Origin: Bacillota bacterium | Lineage (GTDB): Bacteria; Bacillota; Clostridia; Clostridiales; Clostridiaceae | DNA: 19,872 bases | NCBI GenBank assembly: GCA_023445445.1 | Contig: JAEXLD010000087.1 | Coordinates: 1 to 19,872 of the forward strand | Direction of reading: 5' to 3' | Shown: positions 1-7,773 of the stretch, piece after piece | Layout of the letters: the number at the start of each line of letters is the position of its first letter | Position numbering within the stretch: the first letter of the stretch is position 1 | Translations under genes and position numbers: made by a program | Notes under the pieces: generated by a model | Told to the model about the DNA's origin: nothing | What the model saw: the letters and a program-made list of their open reading frames with translations, nothing else | The model's database searches: none

Positions 1-44
1 TATAAATATAAAGATAGAACTTATGTTTGCTCGGAGGGGTTATA

Positions 45-338
45 ATGAATAATGATGTTTTTGTAAAATTAAATTATAAAACAATTGGAGAATTTAAGAG
101 CATAATAGTAGATAGACAACATAAAGATTATGATAATAATAAATATATGATTTGTACAGGAAAGTACGATAAAGATGGATGGACATTTGTATTTAAGGCA
201 AATAGCTTAAAGGAAGCTGAGGATTTTATAAGTAAAAACTCTATAAAAAAAAGAAATATAATTAGCAAAAGAAGAATAATTGAAGACAACATCTCACTAA
301 TGAATAGTGATAAAATACATATTCCAGCTTGGATATAG
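45..338 (+). CDS. Small hypothetical protein (97 aa)
   Basis: I do not recognise this protein. The ATG at 45 is preferred over an in-frame TTG at 27 because a good ribosome site (GGAGG, 33-37) sits 7 bases before it. The 97-residue product is soluble-looking, with no signal peptide or membrane segment. The middle (about residues 40-66) reads like an alternating beta/alpha unit with a WTFVF strand followed by a lysine/glutamate-rich helix, and the C-terminal third is basic (KKRN, SKRR). It ends just before a dispersed repeat whose hairpin at 460-477 may terminate it. What lies upstream is outside the window, so operon membership is unknown. The reading frame, codon use and ribosome site make a real gene likely; the function is open. 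Confidence 0.7.
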   Translation: MNNDVFVKLNYKTIGEFKSIIVDRQHKDYDNNKYMICTGKYDKDGWTFVFKANSLKEAEDFISKNSIKKRNIISKRRIIEDNISLMNSDKIHIPAWI

Positions 339-340
339 GG

Positions 341-480
341 TGCTGCGGCACAATGTAAGATGAATAATGAAAAATGTAGAATTAAGGAAGAAACTCCTTC
401 AGGAGTTTCTAAAATAAATATATTTTACTATTTTGAATAAATTTAGATTTTTAAATTTTGAGCTGCTACGGCAGCTCTTT
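341..480 (+). repeat. Dispersed palindromic repeat, copy A
   Basis: The conserved 65-base core runs from 351 to 415 and differs from copy C (15256-15320) at about 5 positions and from copy B (2826-2890) at about 6. It contains a perfect 9-bp hairpin, AGAAACTCC/GGAGTTTCT (389-397 with 402-410). Two of the differences lie in the 4-base loop (TTCA against CTTA), so the stem is kept while the loop drifts. The right end is a GC-rich hairpin, GAGCTGC-TACG-GCAGCTC (460-477), followed by TTT. The second internal hairpin of copies B and C is missing here. The copy lies between two convergent genes. Confidence 0.75.
460..480 (+). terminator. GC-rich hairpin at the right end of repeat copy A
   Basis: A perfect 7-bp stem, GAGCTGC/GCAGCTC, with loop TACG is followed by a short T run. 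It could end transcription of the small upstream gene. On the minus strand the run following the hairpin is AAAATTTAA-like, so any activity for the convergent kinase gene would be weak. Confidence 0.5.
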
Positions 481-591
481 AATTATTCCAAAGTTAGCCA
501 TACTTTAAAAATATGAAAGAGTATCTAAAATATACATTTAAAGTGATTCATCAATAAAATCACAATTAATTATATAAAAAATAGTAAAGTA

Positions 592-1851
592 TTAAGTTGT
601 TAAATATAAAGGTAGCTTTATAGTAAATGTAGTTAATTCTTTATTACTATTTACACTAATGTTTCCATTATAGCTATCAATTAGCTCTTTAACTATGTAT
701 AAGCCAAAACCATTATCACCATTTTTATTTGCTTTAGTTGAAAAACCTTCTTCAAAGATTTTTTCAATAATCTCCTTATTAATTTCTGGTCCATTATTTT
801 GTATAGTTATAATTATATAATTATAACTATAATAACTTCTAATCATTAATAAACCTTTTCCATTTAAGGCTTCTACTGAATTTCTAATAATATTAGAAAG
901 AATTCTTTGTAAGTCTAATTCATTTATGTTTGCATAATTAAGATCAGCTTTTTCGTCTATAAGAATATCTACTTCTTTTAAGTCAATAGTATTTATTACT
1001 TGGGCAATAATTGAAAGATTACTGCTTAATATTCTAACTTGAGAAGATATATCATACCCATCTATTATTCCCTTTAGTAATTTACCTAGTTTTTCATAGT
1101 CATTCATAAGATAAGTGCCGTATAAATATGATATTTGTGAACCATAGTCATGCTTAATTTTTTTTAACTCATTAATTTTTGATGTTAACTCAATATTCAA
1201 ACTATTAATTTCTCTTGCTTTTTTATCTATGCTTGCAAAGTAAAAAGTGATAAAAATAACAAATGCAGCTAAAAATATAAATATTATTTCTTTAAAAATT
1301 GGATTATCCTTATCACTATATATAAATAGAAATGAGATAGTAAAATCTATAGCTAAGGTAATTATTATTAAAGTATAGATAGAAAAGGTTCTTGATTTAA
1401 TAATTAAGTTTATCTTATTAATAAATTTCATGTTTTTTAATATTAAGTATGACACTAAAAATTGAGGGAAATACATAATTAAGATATTAGCATAGTTTGC
1501 ATTTATATTGGTATTGCGTATTATAAATATAAATGTAATAAAAGATACAATTACAGTTATACCTAAAATTAAATATGCTATAGTAAAGCCAATAGTTGCT
1601 CCAAGTTTATCATTTTTGTAGACGAAAAGCATTAAAAATAATAGTTGGGTAACATGAATAATTATAACAGACAAACTTGAATTACCAAGAAAATAAGTAA
1701 GCAAAGATATAATTATCCAAATTGATATTATTAAAAGAATTAAATGACTTTTATTTTTTTTATATTCTTCAGTAACGCAATAATTTGTTACAAGCACAAA
1801 TATAAAACTTTGAAGAATACTATTTATTGTATCTATTAATTCTGTGTACAT
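592..1851 (-). CDS. AgrC-like sensor histidine kinase (GHKL ATPase)
   Basis: This is a membrane sensor kinase of the peptide-sensing (AgrC/HPK10-like) type. The first ~205 residues form about six or seven hydrophobic segments (roughly 12-26, 36-56, 60-78, 84-111, 119-139, 155-178, 188-206). A short coiled linker (209-231) follows. The dimerisation/phosphoacceptor part has KHDY with candidate His234. The ATPase domain carries the N box (ILSNIIRNSVEAL, Asn320/Asn324), a G1-like NNGPEI (352-357), the F-box region EEGFSTK (368-373) and the G2 box GDNGFGLYIV (378-387). Known kinases of this family pair with a LytTR response regulator, but none lies in the window, so it is an orphan here. Its ATG lies inside the end of an upstream 49-codon ORF, suggesting translational coupling. 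The ligand is unknown; a peptide is possible by family only. Confidence 0.88.
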   Translation of the reverse strand: MYTELIDTINSILQSFIFVLVTNYCVTEEYKKNKSHLILLIISIWIIISLLTYFLGNSSLSVIIIHVTQLLFLMLFVYKNDKLGATIGFTIAYLILGITVIVSFITFIFIIRNTNINANYANILIMYFPQFLVSYLILKNMKFINKINLIIKSRTFSIYTLIIITLAIDFTISFLFIYSDKDNPIFKEIIFIFLAAFVIFITFYFASIDKKAREINSLNIELTSKINELKKIKHDYGSQISYLYGTYLMNDYEKLGKLLKGIIDGYDISSQVRILSSNLSIIAQVINTIDLKEVDILIDEKADLNYANINELDLQRILSNIIRNSVEALNGKGLLMIRSYYSYNYIIITIQNNGPEINKEIIEKIFEEGFSTKANKNGDNGFGLYIVKELIDSYNGNISVNSNKELTTFTIKLPLYLTT

Positions 1852-1985
1852 ATTGTCGTTCCTTTTATCATAAGTATTTTAGTAGCTTTTATATTCTTTT
1901 TTAAATCTACAATTAAAATTATAGTAGCCTCTATAGTTAGTGAAAGAGCTGAAATAACCAAGATAAATTTATGTAGTATATTCAT
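1836..1985 (-). CDS. Micro-ORF: 49-aa single-pass membrane peptide overlapping the kinase start
   Basis: Upstream of the kinase on the minus strand is a strong ribosome site (TAAGGAGG, 2000-1993) followed by two adjacent ATGs (1988 and 1985). The second has the better 7-base spacing. The frame stays open for 49 codons and its TAA (1838-1836) overlaps the kinase start (1851) by 16 bases, the usual arrangement of coupled genes. The product begins MNILHKFILVISALSL, has one hydrophobic segment (about residues 7-26) with a central Glu, then a basic stretch (KKNIKATK), and ends TICTQN. It superficially recalls the amphipathic leader of AgrD pheromone precursors, but there is no AgrB and the only Cys is four residues from the C-terminus with no acidic tail. 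A regulatory or accessory membrane peptide of the kinase is equally possible. Confidence 0.6.
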   Translation of the reverse strand: MNILHKFILVISALSLTIEATIILIVDLKKNIKATKILMIKGTTICTQN

Positions 1986-2090
1986 CATTTTTCCTCCTTA
2001 TTAATTGTATTTATTAGACATTAATATAGAATATATTAAGGTTGTCCAAAATATTAGTTAAGAAAAATAATTAATATTAAAATCTTTATT

Positions 2091-2122
2091 ATAAAAATAA
2101 TGCGAATTTTAATTACGCATTA
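2091..2122 (-). terminator. Terminator of the histidine phosphatase gene
   Basis: Read on the minus strand, a 7-bp stem TAATGCG/CGCATTA (2122-2116 with 2104-2098) is followed at once by TTTTTAT. It lies 35 bases past the phosphatase stop codon and before the kinase transcription unit, so it probably separates the two. Confidence 0.6.
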
Positions 2123-2156
2123 ATTGTTAAGTAGTTCCATAATTGGTATGGTATAG

Positions 2157-2723
2157 TTAGATTATGAATTCACTATCTATTTCTGTAATCTCAGCGTTAC
2201 TTGTTTTAAATTGTAACATTTTATTAAAAGAAGTATTAGTTATGTAACATTGTAAGCACATAATTACAGCGCTATGAGTAACAATTACAACGTCATCAGT
2301 ATTTTCATTAATAATTTTATGTAAGACTTTTAGAACTCTTTGAATCATATGCTCATAGGATTCACCTTTTGGAGGTGGATTATATCTTCTATTAGAACTC
2401 CATTCTTTATACTCTACTGGATATTTCTCTTCTACCTCTTTCCATACTAGACCTTCCCATTTCCCCATGTCTATTTCCTTAAGATCTTCTGCTACAATAT
2501 ATGGAACATTACTAATTTCGCTTATTATTTTTGCAGTTTTTAATGCTCTTTTTTGAGGGCTTGTATAAATTTTTTTAAAGTTATAATTAAGTTTTTTTAA
2601 TTTATTACTTAATTCCATCGCTTGATTTATTCCAATTTCGTTTAGTTCTATATCATGGCTGCCTTGAATTCTACCCTGGACATTCCAATCAGTTTTACCA
2701 TGTCTTATAAAAATTAACTTCAT
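2157..2723 (-). CDS. Histidine phosphatase family protein (phosphoglycerate mutase-like)
   Basis: The 188-residue protein belongs to the branch 1 histidine phosphatase superfamily. It opens with the catalytic RHG motif (Arg7, His8, Gly9) followed by T-x-W-N and the family's GxxD/LxxxG pattern. The second arginine lies in TSPQKRALKTA (Arg59), the acid/base glutamate is probably Glu83 (LKEIDMGKWEG), and the second histidine is in VTHSAV (His150). All four pocket residues are present, so it should be active. Length and motifs fit small cytosolic phosphatases such as GpmB/PhoE/CobC-type enzymes; the substrate cannot be told from sequence, and no cobalamin genes are near to favour alpha-ribazole phosphatase. 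It has a modest ribosome site (GAGAGG) and a TATAAT at 2770-2765 upstream, so it is likely monocistronic. Confidence 0.9.
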   Translation of the reverse strand: MKLIFIRHGKTDWNVQGRIQGSHDIELNEIGINQAMELSNKLKKLNYNFKKIYTSPQKRALKTAKIISEISNVPYIVAEDLKEIDMGKWEGLVWKEVEEKYPVEYKEWSSNRRYNPPPKGESYEHMIQRVLKVLHKIINENTDDVVIVTHSAVIMCLQCYITNTSFNKMLQFKTSNAEITEIDSEFII

Positions 2724-2815
2724 ATCTACCTCTCAATACAAATTTATATATTTTATTTAATAACATTATAAACCAATAATACAAAATATTCCATAAGGAG
2801 TAGCTATAATAAAGA

Positions 2816-2985
2816 GGCTGTTGCACAATGTAAAATTAATAATGAAAAATGTAGAATTAAAGAAGAAACTCCCTTAGGAGTTCCTAAAATATATATTTTT
2901 AGTAATTCCCTTGGAATTACATCAATAGTTCTACATTTTACATTCTACATTTTTAATTAAGGAGCTGTTGCTACAGCTCCTTAAT
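2816..2985 (+). repeat. Dispersed palindromic repeat, copy B
   Basis: The 65-base core (2826-2890) differs from copy C at only about 3 positions. It is followed by a second hairpin, GTAATTCC-CTT-GGAATTAC (2902-2920), a run of ACATTTT/ACATTCT units (2929-2955), and a 12-bp hairpin, ATTAAGGAGCTG/CAGCTCCTTAAT (2956-2967 with 2974-2985). The octamer GCTGTTGC occurs near both ends (2817-2824 and 2964-2971). Hairpin 1 (2864-2885) has a mismatch where copies A and C are perfect. The flanking genes are both on the minus strand, yet this copy has the same plus-strand orientation as A and C. Confidence 0.8.
2956..2985 (-). terminator. Probable terminator hairpin downstream of glnA
   Basis: A perfect 12-bp stem with a 6-base loop starts 4 bases past the glutamine synthetase stop codon. 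It is the right-end hairpin of repeat copy B, read from the other strand. The bases that follow on the minus strand are TA-rich (AATTAAAAATG) rather than a clean T run, so termination is plausible but not certain. Confidence 0.55.
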
Positions 2986-2988
2986 ATA

Positions 2989-4884
2989 TTATATATCTAA
3001 TAGGTTTTTAGTATAATTACTATAAAGATCTCTTAATTTCTTCATATTATCTTCTAATTCATTTAGTAAATCAGAGGCTAATAAATAATCTTCGTTAGAA
3101 ATAGCATCTTTAATTCTAGTAAATAACCCCTTTGAAGTATAGGTATCCTTCATTATATAATGTCTTAAGTTATTTATTGTCATCCAATTAGAAATGTCTA
3201 AGTCTAATGCATTACTTGAATGTAATAATTTAAAGCTTCTTATTTCAGCAGAATGATTTAAAATAATTCTATGAATAATATCAGTTGTCCATCTTTGAAC
3301 TATAGCAAGCTTAAAGCTATTTATTAATTGATCACTAAATACATTATTTCTCTTTAGTACACTTAATTTTTCAGAGTATTTATCTAATTGAATTAGATTT
3401 TCATAAACTGTAGAAGGTGCTTTTCCAAAATAGCTATTTCTTTCATCTTCACTATAGAATTCAAATACATCCTCTTCACTTCTATAAGCTCTATCTTTTT
3501 CTAGGTAATCTGCCACTTCACCAGGTTTTTTAGAAAGTTCTAATAATAAATCTTCTTCAGTTTTATTATCTTGAAGAGCATAAAGTATTCCGTCTAGCAT
3601 AGCCATATAAGAAACAGATAAAGTTAAATATATATTACTATGTGGGTTTGGAGATCTAAGCTCAAATCTAGTTGCAAGAGGATTTGCTAAATCTCTTATT
3701 AATCCTATTAATATAGTTCTGTTTCTTGATGGGTTATCAGGAGATAAACCAAGTGAAGTTACTATGCATATTGGAGCTTCAAAACCAGGTTTTAATCTCT
3801 TAAATGCACCATTAGTAGTAGATATAAAAGGATTCATTATTTCATAATTCTTTAGAACTCCCATTATAGCGCCATAGCCTATTTTACTTAAGAAATCATC
3901 CTTTGTGGCAGTGAATAAATTAATTCTTTTTCCATCCTTTAATTTTAAGCTAACACCTAAGTGAACATGCATTCCTGAACCTGCTACATCATCTATAGGC
4001 TTAGGTTTAAATGTAACATCTAATCCATGTCTTCTAAAAGTTTCTTGAGTTAATATTTTTACGAAAATTTCATTGTCAGCAGCTTGAATTGCATCTGCAT
4101 ATTTCCAATCTATTTCAAGTTGTTCCATTATATGATTGAATTGACCATTGTTATCTAATTGAGATTTAACTCCACCTACTTCCTTATGACCCATTTCAGG
4201 TTCAAAACCGTATGCTTCCATAAGTAAAAGAGTTTCTTCAAGCGCAGTTCTTACTGAGCCCTTAGTTCTTGTCCAATATTGTTCTTGTAAAACTTGAGAT
4301 GTAGATAATTCTTCAATGTGAGCTTCTTCATTTGGTGTTTTAACCCAGAATTCTAATTCAGTTGCAGATGTAATGACTATTTCATCTATATTATCATAAG
4401 TAATTTTAAAAGGTTTTAAGGTTTCAGGTTTGTTTTTAAAGATATCTAAAAGAGTTGATTTAAAAGTATTTATAGCAGAGTGTAAAATGTTTCTTGAGCA
4501 CACAGGCTTATTATTATGAATTAAAAATGATGGGATTCTAAGAGTACCAATAGGTTTATTAGTAATAGAATCAATATGATCATAGTTATAATCAACAAAC
4601 CAATTAGCATTAAGATCAGCTACCATATCTACTTTTGCGTCATTTAACGTAGCTATTCCAGGAAGAACAACTGATGAACCATCTGTTTGAATAGCAACAC
4701 CGTTTAAAAATGAATCTATATCATCTAAGAAAAGTCTAGCAGGGATTTTTTCATCTGTATCATTTCCTGATAGGTCTATTCCAACGATAGATACGAATTT
4801 TATTTCAGGATGTTGATTAAATATTGTAAATAAATCGTCTTTGTTATGTTTTTCTTTTGGAATTAAATAAATTAAGTCTTTCAT
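2989..4884 (-). CDS. glnA: Glutamine synthetase, long form (631 aa)
   Basis: This enzyme makes glutamine from glutamate, ammonia and ATP. The catalytic core carries the expected signatures: the metal-site strand TELEFW (Glu176, Glu178), the conserved GHKEVGG region (His233-Glu235), AGSGMHVHLG (301-310, with the core His of the GS family), the ATP-site region FKRLKPGFEAP, and the RFELRSPN motif that holds the active-site arginine and glutamate. At 631 residues it is much longer than the ~440-residue GlnA of Bacillus; the extra length is mainly a C-terminal helical extension (after about residue 450) plus an enlarged N-terminal part. I am sure of the family, less so of the subclass. An in-frame TGA (4923-4921) and no NTG codon between fix the start at the ATG 4884. 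It has its own promoter and a structured leader, so it is probably transcribed alone and regulated by nitrogen supply. Confidence 0.92.
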   Translation of the reverse strand: MKDLIYLIPKEKHNKDDLFTIFNQHPEIKFVSIVGIDLSGNDTDEKIPARLFLDDIDSFLNGVAIQTDGSSVVLPGIATLNDAKVDMVADLNANWFVDYNYDHIDSITNKPIGTLRIPSFLIHNNKPVCSRNILHSAINTFKSTLLDIFKNKPETLKPFKITYDNIDEIVITSATELEFWVKTPNEEAHIEELSTSQVLQEQYWTRTKGSVRTALEETLLLMEAYGFEPEMGHKEVGGVKSQLDNNGQFNHIMEQLEIDWKYADAIQAADNEIFVKILTQETFRRHGLDVTFKPKPIDDVAGSGMHVHLGVSLKLKDGKRINLFTATKDDFLSKIGYGAIMGVLKNYEIMNPFISTTNGAFKRLKPGFEAPICIVTSLGLSPDNPSRNRTILIGLIRDLANPLATRFELRSPNPHSNIYLTLSVSYMAMLDGILYALQDNKTEEDLLLELSKKPGEVADYLEKDRAYRSEEDVFEFYSEDERNSYFGKAPSTVYENLIQLDKYSEKLSVLKRNNVFSDQLINSFKLAIVQRWTTDIIHRIILNHSAEIRSFKLLHSSNALDLDISNWMTINNLRHYIMKDTYTSKGLFTRIKDAISNEDYLLASDLLNELEDNMKKLRDLYSNYTKNLLDI

Positions 4885-4891
4885 AGAAATC

Positions 4892-4976
4892 TTCTTTACT
4901 GAAATACAGTAAAGAAATCGTCACTTCCTTTCAATTAAAATCGAATATTAAACTGGTATAGACATCATAATATTCG
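4892..4976 (-). promoter_or_regulatory. Structured 5' leader of glnA (two hairpins)
   Basis: Between the promoter and the ATG the minus-strand transcript can form two perfect hairpins. The first is CGAATATTA/TAATATTCG (9 bp, 17-base loop, 4976-4942). The second is TTCTTTACTG/CAGTAAAGAA (10 bp, 5-base loop, 4916-4892), whose foot is only 7 bases before the start codon. The best ribosome-site sequence, AAAGGAAG (4931-4924), lies upstream of the second hairpin, while only a weak AAGAAG lies close to the ATG and is partly inside the stem. This suggests translation or RNA-level control, but I cannot match it to a named riboswitch. Confidence 0.5.
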
Positions 4977-5000
4977 GAAAATCAAATAATTTATAAAGAA

Positions 5001-5029
5001 ATTCTATTATATCCATGCTATGGTGTCAA
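5001..5029 (-). promoter_or_regulatory. SigA-type promoter of glnA
   Basis: On the minus strand a perfect TTGACA (5029-5024) is followed after 17 bases by TAGAAT (5006-5001), a 5/6 match to TATAAT. It lies between the MutS-like gene and glnA, giving a leader of roughly 110 bases. A TATAAT at 5011-5006 also overlaps but has no -35 at the right distance. Confidence 0.75.
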
Positions 5030-5041
5030 TGATTAAATTTG

Positions 5042-6793
5042 TTAAATTTTAAAAATATTGTTCTTAGAATTAACAATTATCTCCTCTGGATATCCTAAAA
5101 ATTCTAATAGTTTTATGGCATTTCCTGTATTACAGATTCCTTCTTTTAATTTGAAATCAAAGGTTAATCCTTTATTTTCATCTATATCTTCGCAGAAGAA
5201 ATATTTTAGATATTTATCACCAGAGCTTTCAGCTAATTCTAAATCATGAGTTGCTACTATAGAAATTGCATTTTTCTCCATAATGTATTTAAGTATTTCC
5301 TTAGAAGCTGATATTCTTTCTATAGGATTAGTTCCCTTAAATATTTCATCTATTATACAAAAGGCAGGGATATCTTCGTCTAAGGAGTTCAATATTCTAA
5401 GTACAGAATTACATTCTTCTAAGTAATAGCTAGTACCAGATAAAACGTCATCAGATAAGCTTAATGAGGAAATTATCCTAAAAAATGATGCTGTGTATTC
5501 ATCAGAAAAGCTCATAGAAAGACATTGAGATAATAATATATTTGTAGCTAAGGTTCTCATAAATGTAGACTTACCAGACATATTGGAGCCTGTTAATACT
5601 ACTCCTTTTCCTTTTAATGAAATACTGTTAGGAACACCATTTTCTAATAATGGATGAACAACATTTTTTATTATTAAGGTTTTTTCCTCATTTTCAAGAA
5701 AGTTAGGAATACAGTAATTAGGAACCTTACATCTATAAGAAGCTATAGAAATATAAGCTTCTAATTTACCAATTAAAGCATATAATTCTATTAAGTTTTG
5801 TCTATTATTTTTTATTATGTTAATGATTGAATAATATGAACGAATTTTGGTTAAGAAAAATCCGTTTATTGTTTCAATAAATATATCTAATTCACTAGAT
5901 GTATAAATATATTTTGTCTTGCTATCTATTTTAGATATTGGAGGAAGTAATTCTTTGATTTTTTCTATATAATCAGCTAAAGCATCATTTTCTAATTTTG
6001 AAATTTCTTTAGCAGCTCTTATAAAGTCTCCTAAGTATTGTAGAGATGAAAGCTCGTATTCAATTTCAGAAGCAGCTCTTGTTGAAATAAACATGTATAT
6101 AACAAAAATAAATAAGAATAATGGTAGATAACTAGCGCCATAAATAAAAAAGCTAATTAAAACTACTATTGAAGATAAGGCGATAAAATTAAATAACAAT
6201 ACTTTTATTTTATTAACGACAGCATTTGTATTAAATAATTTGAAAACATCTCCTTTTCTTTGACGGCCAAGGCTAGAGAGAATTTGTTGTAAATTTCCTC
6301 TAAGTTCTTTATCCTTAATGAAGGTTTCTATTATTTTATTTCTATTAGAAAGGGCTTCAGCATTTACTTTAGGTGTTCTAAGTAAATAATATAGCATTTG
6401 TTCCCCAGGGGTTGATGAACATATGCTTATATCCATTAATAAGTCATCTACATTTAAATCATAGGCTGTTTGATCATCAATATTAAAAATATCTGTTTCA
6501 TTTAAAAAAGAAGGACCATATTCTTTATAAAACTTATGAATTTTTTCAAAATCAAATTTATTATCATAAGCTTCTGGCCAAGCATGAAGTAAATACTGAA
6601 TTTCCTTTAGTTTTTTAGATTTATCAAAGAATTTAGAAGCTATTATTATAAATATTACAAATAAAGCTATTCCTATTTGATAAGCTCTACCACCAATAGA
6701 AGGACCTAATTTAAATGTGAAGTAAATTATTAATACGGCTAAGACCACCAAGGAAAAGGTCATAGTTCTATAAAAGAGTAGTTTGTTTTTCAT
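5042..6793 (-). CDS. Membrane-anchored MutS-like ATPase
   Basis: The C-terminal half is a MutS-family ABC-type ATPase: Walker A TGSNMSGKST (401-410), a signature-like stretch around SLSLSDDVLSGTSYYLEEC (443-461), Walker B FCIIDEIFKGTNP (478-490) and the H-loop ATHD (514-517). The N-terminal half has no MutS mismatch-binding domain. Instead it has two pairs of hydrophobic segments (about 9-27 and 36-52; 197-218 and 221-237), with a lever/core-like helical region between and after them. Proteins of this shape (about 580-600 residues) are common in clostridia and are usually annotated as DNA mismatch repair protein MutS, but the anchor and missing mismatch domain make a role in classical repair unlikely; the true role is unknown. 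The ribosome site GGGAGG is strong. It diverges from murI. Confidence 0.85.
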   Translation of the reverse strand: MKNKLLFYRTMTFSLVVLAVLIIYFTFKLGPSIGGRAYQIGIALFVIFIIIASKFFDKSKKLKEIQYLLHAWPEAYDNKFDFEKIHKFYKEYGPSFLNETDIFNIDDQTAYDLNVDDLLMDISICSSTPGEQMLYYLLRTPKVNAEALSNRNKIIETFIKDKELRGNLQQILSSLGRQRKGDVFKLFNTNAVVNKIKVLLFNFIALSSIVVLISFFIYGASYLPLFLFIFVIYMFISTRAASEIEYELSSLQYLGDFIRAAKEISKLENDALADYIEKIKELLPPISKIDSKTKYIYTSSELDIFIETINGFFLTKIRSYYSIINIIKNNRQNLIELYALIGKLEAYISIASYRCKVPNYCIPNFLENEEKTLIIKNVVHPLLENGVPNSISLKGKGVVLTGSNMSGKSTFMRTLATNILLSQCLSMSFSDEYTASFFRIISSLSLSDDVLSGTSYYLEECNSVLRILNSLDEDIPAFCIIDEIFKGTNPIERISASKEILKYIMEKNAISIVATHDLELAESSGDKYLKYFFCEDIDENKGLTFDFKLKEGICNTGNAIKLLEFLGYPEEIIVNSKNNIFKI

Positions 6794-6946
6794 ATTATAC
6801 CTCCCAAAATAGTATATAAAAATTTCTTTTTATTTTTAATTATAACATTTTATTCCATAATACTATTACAAAGAATAAATTTATAGATTTATCAGTAAGA
6901 AAGGTATAAAATAAAATATAGAATTAAAGAAAATGGAGTGAGATAA

Positions 6947-7723
6947 TTGGACAATAAAAATAGGCCAATAGGTTTTTTTGATTCAGGGGTTGGAGGTTTA
7001 AGTGTATTAAGGGAAGCTATAAAGATAATGCCTAACGAGGATTATATATATTTTGGAGATTCTAAGAATGCACCTTATGGAATGAAAACTGTAGATGAAG
7101 TTAGAGAATTAACTTTTAAAGCAGTTGAATTACTATTAAGTAAGGGCGTTAAAGGAATAGCGATAGCTTGCAATACGGCAACAAGTGCAGCTGTAGCTGA
7201 TTTGAGAAAGATATATCCCAATTTGCCCTTGGTAGGAATAGAGCCAGCTCTAAAGCCAGCTGTTGAACTTGAAAATGATGGAGATATACTAATTATGGCA
7301 ACAGCCATGACATTAAAAGAAGAAAAATTTAAAAGGTTAATGGATAAATATAAAGATAGAGCATCTATAATACCAGTACCATGTCCTGGACTAGTTGAGT
7401 TTATAGAAGCTGGAGAATATAAGGGAAAAGCTGTAGAAGAATATCTTTTAGAAAAAATAAATACATATAGGGATGGTAAAATAGCTTCAATAGTATTAGG
7501 ATGTACTCATTATCCATTTATAAAAGAAACATTATCAAGAATTGTTGGTGAAGATGTTAATATTATAGATGGTGGATTAGGAACAGCTAAGGAACTTAGA
7601 AGAAGATTAAATGAGAAAGATCTATTATCAGAATCTAGAAAAAAAGGAAATATAGAAATAATAAATTCTTCTAATAAGGAAGAAGTGTTAGAATTAAGTT
7701 ATGAATTATTAAAATCAAATTAA
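6947..7723 (+). CDS. murI: Glutamate racemase
   Basis: This enzyme converts L-glutamate to D-glutamate for peptidoglycan stem peptides. The 258-residue length is normal. Key residues are visible: the N-terminal FFDSGVGGLSVL (Asp12, Ser13), the first catalytic cysteine in ACNTATS (Cys75), and the second in LGCTHYPF (Cys186, His188). It starts with TTG at 6947, supported by GGAGTG (6935-6940) 6 bases upstream and by the MDNKNRPIGFFDSG start typical of the family. A hairpin terminator follows immediately, so it seems to be a single-gene unit. The divergent neighbour is the MutS-like gene. Confidence 0.96.
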   Translation: MDNKNRPIGFFDSGVGGLSVLREAIKIMPNEDYIYFGDSKNAPYGMKTVDEVRELTFKAVELLLSKGVKGIAIACNTATSAAVADLRKIYPNLPLVGIEPALKPAVELENDGDILIMATAMTLKEEKFKRLMDKYKDRASIIPVPCPGLVEFIEAGEYKGKAVEEYLLEKINTYRDGKIASIVLGCTHYPFIKETLSRIVGEDVNIIDGGLGTAKELRRRLNEKDLLSESRKKGNIEIINSSNKEEVLELSYELLKSN

Positions 7724-7729
7724 TTTAAG

Positions 7730-7752
7730 AAACTCCGGAAGGAGTTTTTTTA
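7730..7752 (+). terminator. Rho-independent terminator of murI
   Basis: A 7-bp stem AAACTCC-GGAA-GGAGTTT followed by TTTTT begins 7 bases after the murI stop codon. The stem sequence is the same as hairpin 1 of the dispersed repeat (AAACTCC/GGAGTTT), with a different loop. Confidence 0.85.
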
Positions 7753-7773
7753 AAATAAAATATTGTTAAAATG

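Noticed and set aside
1836..1988. Micro-ORF as a classical AgrD pheromone precursor
   Set aside because: There is no AgrB nearby, the only Cys is four residues from the end, and there is no acidic C-terminal tail. It is kept as an unknown micro-ORF.
341..2985. CRISPR array from the repeated palindromes
   Set aside because: The repeats are far apart, not regularly spaced, and there are no cas genes.
4885..5000. T-box, ANTAR or glutamine riboswitch upstream of glnA
   Set aside because: No T-box sequence or terminator/antiterminator pair is visible, the hairpin loops (17 and 5 bases) are not the paired six-base loops of ANTAR targets, and I could not fit a glutamine riboswitch motif.
5006..5011. 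TATAAT at 5011-5006 as the glnA -10
   Set aside because: It is only 12 bases from the perfect TTGACA and has no -35 at 16-18 bases; TAGAAT at 17 bases fits better.
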